In this document: positions 10,492 through 20,975 of the stretch, one piece after another | Layout: each line of letters starts with the position of its first letter | Numbering within the stretch: position 1 is the first letter of the stretch | Assembly (NCBI RefSeq): GCF_033118175.1 | Contig: NC_083714.1 | Coordinates: 15,004,001 to 15,068,000, forward strand | Source of the DNA: Dama dama | Lineage: Eukaryota > Chordata > Mammalia > Artiodactyla > Cervidae | Reading direction: 5' to 3' | DNA: 64,000 nt | The notes under the pieces: generated by a model | The model's database searches: none | The model's input: only the letters and a program-made list of their open reading frames with translations | What the model was told of the DNA's origin: nothing | Program-made: the position numbers and the translations under genes

Positions 10492-11261
10492 CTATGGAAC
10501 TCTGCACTCAGATAGGTATAGCTTTCCTTTTTCCTTTGCCTTTAGCTTCGCTTCTCTTCTCAGATATTTGTAAGGCCTCCTGAGACAACCATTTTGCCTT
10601 TTTGCATTTTTTTCTCTTCTCTTGACCGCCTCCTGTACAATGTTACAAACCTTTGCACATTGTTTTTCAGGCACTGTGTCTATCAGATCTAATCCCTTGA
10701 ATCTATTTGTCACTTTCACTGTATAATCATAATGGATTTGATTTAGGTCATACCTGAATGGTCTAGTGGTTTTCCTTGCTTTATTCAATTTAAGTCTGAA
10801 TTTTGCAATAAGGAGTTCATGATCTGAGCCACAGTCAGCTCCAGCTGCTGGTCTTGTTTTTGTGGACTGTATAGAGCTTCTCCATCTTTGACTGAAAATA
10901 ATATAATCAATCTGATTTCGGTATTGACCATCTGGTGATGTCCATGTGTAGAGTCGTCTCTTGGAAAAGGGTGTTTGTATGACCAGTGCGCCCTCTTGGC
11001 AAAACTCTGTTAGCCTTTGCCCCACTTCATTTTGACTCCAAGGCCAAACATGCCCGTTACTCCAGGTATCTCCTGACTTCCTACTTCTGCTTTCCAGTCC
11101 CCTATGATGAAAAGGACATCATTCTTTGTTGTTAGCTCTAGAAAGTCTTGTAGATCATCATAGACCCATTCAACTTCAGCTTCTTCAGCATTTGTGGTTG
11201 GGACATAGACTTGGATTACTGTGATATTGAATGCTTTGCCTTGGAAACAAACAGAGATCAT
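10492..11261 (-). pseudogene. BovB endonuclease domain remains
   Basis: Two overlapping frames (11010-11261 and 10492-11025) cover the apurinic-type endonuclease of BovB. Visible are the strand 'VLFIIGDWKAEVGS', where the GDxN motif has K in place of N, then 'IDYIIFSQRW' and the catalytic 'GSDHELL' motif. The two frames are shifted relative to each other near 11015, so the protein is broken. The second frame ends in the basic linker before the RT domain. Confidence 0.85.
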
Positions 11262-11445
11262 TCTGTCATTTTCGAGACTGCACGCAAGTACTGCATTTCA
11301 GCCTCTTTTGTTGCCTATGAGGGCTACTCCAGTTCTTCTACAAGATTCTTGCCCACAGTAGTAGATTTAATGGTCATCTGAATTAAATTAGCCCATTCTA
11401 GTCCATTTTAGTTCATTGATTCCTAAAATGTCAATGTTGACCACA

Positions 11446-12015
11446 AGGCCCAGCAATTCTACTTCTAGGTATATATACCAAAAAAATGAAAGTAGTAACT
11501 CAAATAGAAACTTGTATGTAATGTCCATTATAGTATTATTCACAATATCCAAAAGGTAGAAACAAATATCCAACAGATGAATGTGTAAACAAAATGTGAC
11601 ATATACATACAGTAGAGTTGTACTGTATTGATGTATTCATACAATTCAGCTACAAAAAATGCAGTTTTTATACATGTAGATTGGACTTTGAAAACATTAT
11701 GCTAAATGAAATAAATTAGACATAAAAGGATAAATATTATATTTAATTCTACTTAGGTGATATATCTAGAATAGACAACATCATTGAGACACAAAATAGA
11801 TTGAAGGTTACTACAGGTTAGGAGAAAGGGGATTGGGGAGTTGTTGCTTAAAGGTAACAGAGTTTCTATTTGGGTGATATAAAAAGTTCTTGAACTAGGT
11901 AGTAGGGATGATTGAACAACACTGTGAATATAACTAATGCCACTAAACTGTACATATGAAGTGGTTACATGATAAATTTTTATAATATACATTTTACCAG
12001 AATCAAAAACATTAA
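11446..12015 (+). mobile_element. L1M 3' end
   Basis: The segment opens with the late-ORF2 wording 'cccagcaattctacttctagg', passes 'gtgatataaaaagttcttgaac' and 'gccactaaactgtacat', and ends with 'ataatatacattttaccag'. That is the 3' end of an old mammalian L1 in sense orientation. The BovB abuts its 5' side. Confidence 0.75.
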
Positions 12016-12469
12016 TCATAGAGTATACCAAAACTATTGAATTTACTTTAAATGATGAGTTGCATATTATGTAGATTATATATTAATAAAGCTGTCAAAA
12101 ATGAGAAATGTAAAGAAAAATTTTTCTATAATTTATCCAGGATTTAGTTGTAGCAGGAAGATTTTTTGAATACTTAGTCTGCCATATTGCAGAAGCAGAA
12201 GTCAAATTTCACCTATTCAACTGTGAAGTCTTCCTTATCTTCCAGTCTAAGAGAACCACCACCACCAGCATCAAAATATAAGATCCAAGTGAGTAGAGCC
12301 TCATCTGTCTTGTTCACTGTTGTATCTTCACTAAGTTAAAAAAGTCAAATATTTAAAAAATATTATTATAATATCTTGTAATAAGAGTAGGAAGAGTCTA
12401 AGAACCATGATAATTAAAACTTAGTGTCATAATTAAGGATATTAGAGTATAATAAGGTGATTCTAGACT
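12016..12469. other. AT-rich unique sequence
   Basis: No gene or repeat is recognised. It is rich in A and T with a short (CCA)n patch near 12255. Confidence 0.4.
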
Positions 12470-12482
12470 ACTAGTGACCATT

Positions 12483-12593
12483 CAGTTCAGTTCAGTTCAG
12501 TTCAGTTCAGTTGCTCAGTTGTGTCCGACTCTTTGCGACCCCATGAATCGCAGCACACCAGGCCTCCCTGTCCATCACAAACTCCCGGAGTTT
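12483..12593 (-). mobile_element. 111-bp BovB/Bov-A 3'-end insertion with perfect TSD
   Basis: Only the terminal ~85 bp of a BovB/Bov-A 3' end plus a (TTCAG)5 tail are present, flanked by perfect 13-bp copies of ACTAGTGACCATT (12470-12482 and 12594-12606). The tail repeat marks the 3' end, so the element lies on the minus strand. The TSD proves that this short piece is the whole insertion. It may be a severely 5'-truncated BovB or a Bov-A monomer. Confidence 0.9.
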
Positions 12594-12817
12594 ACTAGTG
12601 ACCATTAGCACCACTTATTAGAGAAACTCATAAGAGATAAAAGATTGACTTGTTTACTAAACTCTAGATCTGTTTGTGTTCTAATTATATGCATTAAGAA
12701 ACACAATGTCAATGCCCTCCCCAACTAAAGACCATTTCTTTAAGCACCTTAATTACCCTATGGGTTTTATCCTTTCTCTCCCCTTCAACCATCAAAGCAT
12801 GCATTTCATTTTTTTTC

Positions 12818-13015
12818 TTTTTAAGAAGTTTTATTCATGCAAATTTTTTCATTTAAAAAAAATTATTGAAGTATAGTTGATTGACAGTGTTGTGTTAGTT
12901 TCAGCTGGATAGCAAAGTAAGTCAGTTATACATATACATGTATCCACTCTTTTTTTTTTTTAGATTCTTCTCCCAAATAAGTCATTACAGAGTATTGAGG
13001 AGAGTTCCCTGAAAG
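12818..13015 (-). mobile_element. L1 3' UTR fragment, antisense
   Basis: The plus strand reads 'attgaagtatagttgattg', 'acagtgttgtgttagtttca', 'cagttatacatatacatg' and, after a T-run, 'cattacagagtattgagga'. This is the reverse of a common ruminant/mammalian L1 3' UTR. The left T-rich edge at 12810-12832 fits its poly(A) tail. Confidence 0.8.
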
Positions 13016-13070
13016 ATACTTGAAAAGTTCTTGAAGACAATGACCATGATTTGCCTTGTGGTACCTTAGG

Positions 13071-13285
13071 GCTTCCTTGGTGGCTCAGAGGTAAAGAATC
13101 CACCTGCCAATGCAGGAGACATAGGAGGCTCGAGTTCGATTCCTGGATCAGGAAGCTCCCCTGGAGGAGGGCATGGCAACCCACTCCAGTATTCTTGCCT
13201 GGGATATCCCATGGACAGAGGAGCCTAGTGGGCTACAGTCCATGGGGTCACAAAGAGTGGGACATGACTGAACAAAGCACGGCAC
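13071..13285 (+). mobile_element. Bov-tA SINE with 8-bp TSD
   Basis: The head GGCTTCCTTGGTGGCTCAG, the Bov-A body and a short tail are complete. ACCTTAGG occurs at 13063-13070 and 13286-13293. A 145-codon frame beginning at 13051 runs through this SINE and is a typical spurious SINE-derived frame. Confidence 0.9.
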
Positions 13286-13293
13286 ACCTTAGG

Positions 13294-13784
13294 AAAGTGT
13301 GGACTGGCTGGTTGTGCAGGGAGGGATTATTGATAGTCTCTTCCCACTATCTTGCGCCACCCTCTGGAAATTCTCTGCAAGCTAGTTTAACTACTCCTAC
13401 AGCAAGTCATATTAAGGCTGACTCCCTCTTATCCTCCAGCACCAGATCTGATTGGATCTCTCTTCTTTTCCTGGTGAAGAGTGACTAGTCCTTAGAAGCT
13501 CTTCTCACATGTGTCTAGGAAGTAAAGTACCATGTGAAACTCCAGGAATAAATCACATTTCTGTCAACTGATTCCTTCCACTGGTCTTGGACTCAAAGCC
13601 AATGGTGACTTTTCATCCCACTTCATTCTAGAATTTCCCCCTGAAAAACCCAGTTAGACTGAAATTTAGGCAGCCAGATCTCAGCTGGGCTATTGGCCCT
13701 TAAGGTTATTCTTTTCAACTTTTAAAATAATTTTTCTTTGAGTGGTGAGAGGTCATAATGACCCCACACATCTTTTGGTTGTAT
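13294..13784. other. Unique sequence, no gene recognised
   Basis: No repeat or gene is recognised between the Bov-tA and the MIR. Composition is ordinary. Confidence 0.4.
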
Positions 13785-13975
13785 TGCATTTGTCAAGTGA
13801 TATCACCTCCATGACTTCATTTGGTTCATCAGCCTCATGTTTTATTAATGAAGCATGAAAGCCCATCAGGATTAAGCAACTTGTACAAGATCACATTGCT
13901 AGTTAGTTACAGAGCTGATACTAGAACTCCAGATTGCTTTTATTCTGCTACGCTGGGTACTTAAGCTAGACGGCA
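13785..13975 (-). mobile_element. MIR SINE, antisense
   Basis: The plus strand carries the reverse of the MIR core: 'ttaatgaagcatgaaagcccatcag', 'agcaacttgtacaagatcacat', then 'tagttacagagctgatactagaactc'. MIR is an ancient tRNA-derived SINE. The copy is near full length but worn. Confidence 0.7.
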
Positions 13976-14640
13976 AAGGTACTTATTTCCTACATGGGGA
14001 GACAGAGGTAAGGAAATATAGTAGGGGATCCTGGATAGTATGAAAAAGACATGTGACCTGGGAAAGAGAGCCATAGAAGGGGACATGGCAAGGAATAAGA
14101 CTTTATCCTCTGTTTTACCAGGCGCTAGTGTGATTTAATAACCTGAGCAAGGCTATGCCAGATCCCCTGGAAGCCTGGCAACCCCTCAGTGCTCAAGGGT
14201 GTTTTTTCCCTTAGCTTTTTTTTTTTTTTTTTTGCCATTTTCCGAGAGTCTGTGTCAGCTCCCACTTGGGGCCTCACAGGGATGAGAACAGCTGCAGAGG
14301 CTCTGGAGTTGGGCTTCTGAGTCCATGCCCAGGACTGACACCTGCCCCTCCACAGGGCCCTGGGGACAAGTTGGCTCCGAGAAACAGGGACGAGACAGAA
14401 CTCCATTCATCAGAGGGAACTGGGATGGAAAAACCCTGCCTGATCCCTTGGCACCACTAAGCTCTAAGGTTGGCCCTGAGCCCTACACAGCACCAGATTC
14501 TGTTCAGTAGGGTCAATTAAGAGAAGCAAGTGTACTTATAGGGCCCACTGCAATTATCAATTGCATGTTAACAGTTATCTGGTATCTACTGGGCACAAAG
14601 TAGAGTGAGAGTATGGCTTTGGAATTAAGTAGAGGAAGGA
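13976..14640. other. Unique sequence with a T19 run
   Basis: No gene or repeat is recognised. It has a long T run (about 14216-14234) and a GC-richer part at 14250-14450 with two overlapping 60-94 codon frames that match nothing known. Confidence 0.4.
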
Positions 14641-14644
14641 AGGG

Positions 14645-14850
14645 TTTTTTTTTTTTAATTAATTTACTTTTTATTGAAGGATAATTGTTTTAGAGAATTT
14701 TGCTGTTTTCTGTCAAACCACAACATGAATCAGCCATAGGTATACATATATCCCCTCCGTTTTGAAACTCCCTCCCATCTCCCTCCCCATTCCTCCCCTC
14801 TAGGTTGATACAGAGTCCCTGTTTGAGTTTCCTGAGCCATACGTAATCTC
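14645..14850 (-). mobile_element. L1_BT-like 3' UTR, antisense
   Basis: The left edge is a T-run (poly(A) on the minus strand), followed by 'ttttattgaaggataattg', 'caaaccacaacatgaatcagcc' and 'cctcccatctccctccccat'. This is the reverse of the ruminant L1 3' end, whose sense copies occur at 56342 and 59284. Confidence 0.8.
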
Positions 14851-14889
14851 CACCTTGGTTCTAAGGTTAAAGCTTAGACTTAACTTGAA

Positions 14890-14962
14890 ATCTTCAATAA
14901 GCTGCTATCTCTCTGGGCCTCAGTTTCTTCTCCTATAAGGTGAGGATGCTGTTCTAGAGCCA
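14890..14962 (+). mobile_element. MIR SINE fragment
   Basis: The wording 'ctctctgggcctcagtttcttc' followed by 'aaggtgaggatgct' is the MIR core in sense orientation; only about 70 bases are clear. Confidence 0.55.
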
Positions 14963-15719
14963 TTTGTGGTCTATGTTTCTTTTCCTTTACAAGCCTTTTT
15001 GAGAATTTGATGAAAGCTATGAATTTTCCTCCCAGAAAAATGCATCTGTGTACAGAAATAGCTAATTTTGCATATAATGTAGGGAGTGGCCTATCTATAG
15101 ACCTTAAGTTTAGAACCTCTGGACTAGTTGATTTCTGAGGTATCTTCTAGCTCTGACAGTCTACAAAACATTCCAGGTTGGACACAGTTAATAAGCAGAG
15201 ACATCAGGGCCAGAATGCTGGCAGCTGTCATGGAATCCCAGAGGCTTAACTGTACCCCCCTTCCCAGGCTTCCTGAGACTCCAGTCCAAGGGAAGCAAAA
15301 GGATATAAGCTCATTCTCTGCAAACTTAGTCCAAGGGAAGCAAAGGGGTACAAGCTGATTTACAGCAAACCATAGGCTGGAGTAAGCATCAGACAGTTGC
15401 CTCCCAGGATGCTGGAATTTAGCAAGGATACAAACTTTGTGGGAGAGTGTAGGCATGAGAGTTGTGGCCTCTAAATGTTCCTCTGTAGTTGGTTGTGGAT
15501 AAGACAAAAGAGAATGCATGGTGCAATTGGTAGGGAACAGTTAGCTTGATTATAGATGCTCAGAGGTGGTGACTTAGGAGTTAACTCTCCACATGGCTGC
15601 ACAGAATACTAACGACCAGAAACCTACTGCATTTCCTTCTATAATGTTCCATCCTTTATAAGTATATATTTTACTACAATAAAAAGTCAGGGGAGAAGTA
15701 AAGAAAGAGATTTGGTGGG
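14963..15719. other. Unique sequence with a short local duplication
   Basis: No gene is recognised. A 25-base motif containing 'ccaagggaagcaaa' occurs twice about 46 bases apart (near 15285 and 15331), a small local duplication. A 131-codon minus frame (15124-15519) matches nothing known. Confidence 0.4.
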
Positions 15720-16215
15720 TATATCAGTCAGGATATTAGTAAAAACCAATAAACAAACACGTGACATACTCAGAGTAGATAAACAGAGTAGAGTTTAATA
15801 AAGGCAACAAATTACAAAAGTATGGGCAGGGTATAAAGAAACCATAGGACATGCTGAAGTATCTCAGGACTAGTAATAATGGGAACCATTACCGCCCTTA
15901 GAGCTGAAAGAGGAGAGGTAATAGATACCAGAACCCAGGAGAGAACATGACAATTATACAAAGAGAGCTTCCTGATAGGAGCTGTGACCTTCAATGAAGG
16001 GATGACCAGCGCCCTTGCTGGCAGGGTACCAGGGAATAAATAGCCTAACCTCACTGCTCTCCTCCTTGCCAATGTTTCCCATTGACCAAACACTACTGGA
16101 ATTTTGGAGACAAGGGAGCCTGTTGATAAGGGGCAGCCTCCCAGGGCACAGAGCAGGGTGGAATAGGGTAGAAAGTAGAGAGTAGATCTGGAGAGGAGGG
16201 CCTAGAGAGTAGGTC
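15720..16215. repeat. Possible ancient LTR-like repeat, family unresolved
   Basis: Wording such as 'tatatcagtcaggatattagt', 'cccttgctggcagggtaccag' and 'gggcacagagcagggtggaa' looks like a widely dispersed mammalian repeat of LTR type. I could not name the family or strand with confidence, and there is no frame of note. Confidence 0.35.
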
Positions 16216-16324
16216 TGTTGCTGCAGGTAGGAGAAAAGAACTGTTATTATAGCCTTGACTATGACATCTATCCGGTGGGCACTGTGACACTTGGGTAAGG
16301 ATAACTGAAGAGGTGTGAACTATA

Positions 16325-16578
16325 ATTAAGCGATAATATTAATATCATTTTGCATTTGTAAAAGCTCTTCCATGTTTTATGCTGCTTTCCACCCCCTTGT
16401 CTCTTTGGAATCATAAAATTACCATGGAGACAAACGGGTAGTTCTATTTTACATGTGAAGAAACTGAGGTTCAGTCAAGGTAATGTGATTTGTAAGATCA
16501 AATATCTATAAAGAGGGAAAGAGACTAGAACCTAGGTTTGGACTCCTGGTCCAATGCCATTTCCACTATACCCTGTCC
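16325..16578 (-). mobile_element. MIR SINE, antisense
   Basis: The plus strand reads 'ttctattttacatgtgaagaaactgaggttcag', shown here only in part, then a 'taatgtgatttgtaagatca' section and ends with 'ccatttccactataccctg'. That is a nearly full MIR in reverse. Confidence 0.75.
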
Positions 16579-17303
16579 ACAAAACTGTTCTGACAGGCCT
16601 TCAGAGGACTCTTACTTCTGACAGCCATGAAAATCCACCACACGAGCAAAAATGAGGAAAAAGAGTGCATAGACTTCTTCCTTACTCTTTTAAAAAAAAA
16701 AATCTGGTAAGAAAAGTGGCTGAGTCAGAAGACAGAGAAGTGGGTACAATATTCTTTGCAGTATTTCCCAGAACAGAAGTTCTTAGACTTAGTTCTTACC
16801 AAATGACCCCAGTCAAAGTTCTCTAGCCTCTCTCCTTTATTCCTAGCCTCTGGGTGTTCCACCTCATCAGTTATATACTTCCATTGTAAATGATATGGTT
16901 GAATGAAAGTAAAAAGAAATGGAAATGAAGAAATTAAATTCAAGGTAAAGTGAAAACAGGAACTTAACATGATTTTTAGAACTCATTTGCAAAAAATATT
17001 TTCACATTTGTCCCAATTTGCATGTAAACCAGGAATGAAAACCATGAGGAAATCTACCCTTCAGTTTGCAATTAAGTAGGATTTCAAGAAAATTCTGAAG
17101 GCTCAATATTCTTAGGAACTGCAATAGTGCCTAATGGGAGAGATGAGCCTGGCACTGGATGTGAAAGAACATCTGTTGGGATTAACTTCCCAACAGATCT
17201 TTATACCTGCTACCTTAGATTTCCTGCTCTGAAGATAATTTAGAAGTCTGTGGACCCTAGAATGTTTCAGACCAAAAAGCTTTCACAATCCATAGCTTTT
17301 AGA
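16579..17303. other. Unique sequence, no gene recognised
   Basis: No repeat or gene is recognised. There is an A10 run near 16690 and a short quasi-palindrome around 17175-17200 (TGTTGGGA...TTCCCAACA). Confidence 0.4.
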
Positions 17304-17533
17304 GCAGTGGTTCTCAACCAAGGGCCATTTTACCTCCTCCTAACTCCCCAAGGACCATTGGACATTATCTGGAGACATTTTTGGTTGTGACAGGTTGGAT
17401 GGATGCTACTGACATCTAGTGGGTAGAGGTCAGAGATGCTGCTAAATATCCTACAATGCACAGAACAATGCCACACAACAAAGAACTATCCCTGCACCAA
17501 AATGTCAATAGTACCAGGGTTGAGAAACCATAC
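17304..17533 (+). mobile_element. MER20 DNA transposon (hAT-Charlie)
   Basis: The 5' terminus CAGTGGTTCTCAACC and the 3' terminus 'ggttgagaaacc' are both present, with the body wording 'tggagacatttttggttgtgac' and 'catctagtgggtagaggtc'. The copy is full length (about 220 bp), non-autonomous and in forward orientation. Confidence 0.85.
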
Positions 17534-18455
17534 TCTAGGACATTTCTTGACAGTCAAGGTAGCACCTTTGCTGTGACCACCACACTCTCCACTCCCCACC
17601 TGTAAAGATGGCTTCCTTACTCCCACCTATGGATCTCAGGCTGACCACTCCCTAAAATGAGCTCAATTTTAGCAGGCTTCTGGGTGAAAGCCAAAATTAT
17701 CTCATTTTCTAGGGTGGTATTGTTGTTGTTACCATTGTTCATTGCTGTTTAGAGTTTTTGACACTTGGCCTTGCTTTAACCCCAGTAAGAAGCTTATTTC
17801 CTAGTTCCTAACTGCTTTTTTGGTTAATGACTCACAGCCTGCCTAGACCTCTGGTTTTTGCAAAGTTCTTGGCTCTTCTAGTCCTGGCATCCTTCACAGG
17901 CTCTGAGGTCCAGCTTCATCCATGGTTCCAGTACAACACTGCCTTACTCATTCCATTCTGGGACACCAAATAGGGTCTGGACTGGTAATTACACTAGACC
18001 TGCTGCCTCTTGAATCTGTGTGAGAAAGTTGCCAATTCCAGAAAGGAAAAGACTCAATGAAATATCAGCAAGAGGTCCTCTTGCCATAACTGTCAAAGAA
18101 AGCTGTAAGAGAAAGAGAAGATGTACTCTGGGGCAATATATTTCAGAAGACTTCTGTGTCAGCTGGCTTAAGCAGAGACAGAAAGATGTCCTACCCAATG
18201 TTGTTTGAAACATATTTAAGTGTGCACTTCATATTTGAAGGAAAAAAAAAGCTTAGGATAAACTGATACCCTACAGTTGCTATAATATCTAATTTGGCCA
18301 TTTCTCAAATGTTGGGCTCATAGGCCTAGAAAGTAGTATAAAGAAGGAATTTGAAACAACATAAAAAGTATGAGGATTATAACCATGAAGACAGTAGCAC
18401 TATCTGCTATTTTCCCAACAGAGACTGGTGTGATATTGAGACTTGGTGTGATATT
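17534..18455. other. Unique sequence, no gene recognised
   Basis: No repeat or gene is recognised. Two opposing frames at 17989-18213 overlap each other and look like chance. Confidence 0.4.
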
Positions 18456-18685
18456 GCGCCAAGGGATTGACTTCTAGTTCTGGTTCAGTCACACACTGCA
18501 ATGTGACCATGAGCAAGTCACTTAAATACTCTATACTACAGATTCCTCATCTGAAAAATGGAACTAATACTACTTTGACTGCTTCATAGCGGATTTCTTT
18601 CAAATTCAGAACAAAAAGAGAAAGTGCGTATGAAAATGCCTTGAAAAGCATTAATGCTATATGAATGCAAATTATTATAATTATT
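18456..18685 (+). mobile_element. MIR SINE
   Basis: Sense MIR wording: 'tgaccatgagcaagtcacttaa', 'cctcatctgaaaaatgg', and a 3' region with 'aatgctatatgaatgcaaattatta'. Near full length. Confidence 0.78.
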
Positions 18686-18734
18686 TTGTAAAAGCTGTGT
18701 GACCTAAGGGGAAATAAGCTGGGGCCAAGAAAAG

Positions 18735-18806
18735 TTGGCAAAATTTAACACAACATGGTAAATCAACTATAGTTTAAAAAAAAGAAAATTAAAAAAAAAA
18801 AGAAAA
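18735..18806 (+). mobile_element. L1 3' terminus, very short
   Basis: 'acacaacatggtaaatcaac' followed by A-rich sequence is the last few dozen bases of a ruminant L1 3' end with its tail. No TSD was identified. Confidence 0.5.
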
Positions 18807-19115
18807 GCTGCTAAAGTAAGTTAGGTTTTGGCAAAGAAAGAAACAAAACACAGAGAGAGACAGACAAAAAGAGACACCCAGCATGAACTATCTTCACCCT
18901 ATTTCATAGCACAAGAACTAGAAGGAAAATCCACTGTATTTCTCTGCCCTTATAGAGCACTTTACTTTCACATTCTGTGCATAGTAGTACCTACCTTCTT
19001 TCATAAAATCTCTGCAATAAAGGACTCCCCAACATTATTTGGTAATACATTCCAGAATCAACCCTTCCATCAAAAAAAATTGTTCTTTGTTCTGACTGTG
19101 TTTACTTCCTGAATA

Positions 19116-19240
19116 GCACTCACAGAGTACTTGTGAGAAGGCAGCCACCATGGTAACTGTCAGGGATACAGAAAGTAACAGACACAGCTCCCATCCTCAA
19201 GGAGCTGCTAGTCCGGTGGACATTTTTGTGTTGAGTCCCT
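19116..19240 (-). mobile_element. L2 LINE 3' fragment, antisense
   Basis: 'tcagggatacagaaagtaacag' and 'cccatcctcaaggagctgct' are the reverse of the L2 3' terminal region. Confidence 0.5.
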
Positions 19241-20635
19241 TCTATCACAATTTAGTTCTCTTCTTGCATCTGACCTACATTTAATGGCCTGAAAAATTGA
19301 CTTTTGGACCTTGTTTATACAAGCATCTAAACTGCTTAGCCATTCCAAGTTTTGACTCATACCAATTGCTTTTTGAGTCTGTTAAGATTGCGAATTTACA
19401 CAATTAAATTAGTTTCCCTTAAGAATGGGGGACATCATCCAAGTCAAATGTACTAGCAAGGAACGCCAACTGGTTACTGGGAAAGGATCAGTTGCCTGCA
19501 AATTTCTGATAAGCTAAATCATGCTAGAGTGTTCATAGCTTAATAACACATCCCACCCAGCCTTGGAGGTAATGCCTAGAGAGGACCATAACTGAACCTT
19601 AAGGAATAAAGCTCTAATAGTAGACAATTCATACTCCATAAAATCTGCTGAAAGATATCTGAGTGCTTTTGATGGTCCCTTGAAATGCTCTCTTCATGTA
19701 AACCATCTTTAAAGTTCAGTTTCCACCTTCTTCTTGCCATTCATCTTCCCATTACACAAATCACCATTTTTTAAATGAGCCAAATTGGTTCAAACTCAGC
19801 CAAAAGTCAAATGCATAAAGAAGTAAGGCTTATACCCATGCTAAATGAGCGCTTCTATGACAACCCTCAAGGAGGCCAGAAGACAAAATGCTTCTCTCAG
19901 GATATCCAGGAGGAACAGCCAGTGAAAGTCCTGTATTCTCCCCCTCCTCACAAAAAGGCTTTTCTTTTCCCTTCTTCAAATCCATTCCACCTCCCACACA
20001 GAGAGGCAGGACTAGTGGCAAGTTTAAGCAGGAATGCAAATTGAGGGATGTGTACAGGAAGACAGAAATAGACTGTATAAAATGGCAGCCCGTGTGATCG
20101 CCTGGAAGGAGCTCAACTCAAACCTTTCCACTGAGAGCAAAGCAGCTCCTGTTTACATTTGTCCCTTGCATGAGCTGCTGGGATCAGGAATCGGGCTTTC
20201 AATGGTTTATAGCAACAGGGCACAGCCCCTTAAAGGGCTGAAGGCCCACTTCTCACTGTACCTCTGACCAAATAAGTGGTGAGATTCACACTGACAGGGA
20301 CAAGAACCTGAGCTGGGCTGAACCTGCATGATAAGATTTCCTAGTCCCAGTAAAAATCAGACCTGCTGCAGCTTCTGCAAAGCAACCACAGTGCTGGGTG
20401 GGAAGACAAGCTGCAGTCACAGCAATGTCATTTTCTTTGCATGTACACAGATCAAGGGTCATTTAACTAATCCATAGTTGGAACAGAGAGTTTAGATGAA
20501 TTTCATTTTCCGGTCATTGAAGGTTAGCCTTTTTAAAAATTCACTTATATTTTGGTTCCAATCTTGTTCAAGAAAAGGCTTCTTAAAAAAAAAAAAGCCT
20601 GAACACCAGATTTTGGCTATTTGCCACTCTCTTAT
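19241..20635. other. 1.4 kb without recognised repeats
   Basis: No gene is recognised. Between about 20060 and 20460 the sequence is GC-richer than its surroundings, includes a 'tataaaatgg' motif at 20076, and bears no repeat wording. It could be a conserved non-coding element, but this is only inference. Overlapping 60-90 codon frames at 19775-20267 on both strands match nothing known. Confidence 0.4.
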
Positions 20636-20636
20636 T

Positions 20637-20850
20637 ACGGTGGTGGTTTAGTCACTAAGTTGTATCCGACTCTTGCAATGCCATGGACGGTAGCCTACCA
20701 GGCTCCTCTGTCCATGAGATTCTCCAGGCAAGAATACTGGAGTGGGTTGCCATTTCCTTCTCCATGGGGTCTTTCTGACCCAGGAATCGAACCCAGGTCT
20801 CTTGCATTGCAGGCAGATTCTTTACCAACTGAGCTACAAGGGAAGACTTA
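20637..20850 (-). mobile_element. Bov-tA SINE
   Basis: The plus strand shows the reverse of the SINE from the tail ('gtcactaagttgtatccgac') to the head ('ccaactgagctacaagggaag'). It is complete and moderately diverged. The 77-codon frame at 20621-20854 is the usual antisense SINE peptide. Confidence 0.9.
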
Positions 20851-20879
20851 TTAAGGTAGAAGATTTTAAAAAATTACTG

Positions 20880-20975
20880 CAACATCTTTAAGATCATGTC
20901 TTTGTCTCCTCTCAGTATCTAGCACAGGACTGGACACTTGGTAGGTTCAGAAAAAAATCTGTTGCTTTTAGTATT
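20880..20975 (+). mobile_element. L2 LINE 3' tail fragment
   Basis: 'catgtctttgtctcctctcag' and 'agcacaggactggacacttgg' match the sense 3' end of L2. Confidence 0.45.

Larger units (their letters stand above)
8712..11445 (-). mobile_element. BovB (RTE-type) LINE, 5' truncated
   Basis: The 3' terminus is at 8712 with the (CTGAA)-type tail, and the copy reads leftwards from an endonuclease start near 11440. It is about 2.7 kb against about 3.2 kb for a full BovB, lacking the 5' end. ATGAATCACA occurs both just outside the tail and 16 bases further out, so a TSD is possible but unclear. It was inserted next to or into the ERVL LTR and is bounded at the 5' side by an L1 3' end. BovB moves by target-primed reverse transcription and supplies the 3' end used by Bov SINEs. 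Confidence 0.92.

Noticed and set aside
12483..12512. (TTCAG)n considered as a CRISPR or telomere-like repeat
   Set aside because: It is the simple-repeat tail of a BovB/Bov-A insertion with a TSD; no spacers exist and the organism is a mammal.
13051..13488. 145-codon plus-strand frame
   Set aside because: Its first half is a Bov-tA SINE with its own TSD; the peptide 'SPWGHKEWDMTEQ' recurs wherever such SINEs lie.
15124..15519. 131-codon minus-strand frame
   Set aside because: No domain is recognised, no gene signals are seen, and it spans a local duplication. Treated as chance.
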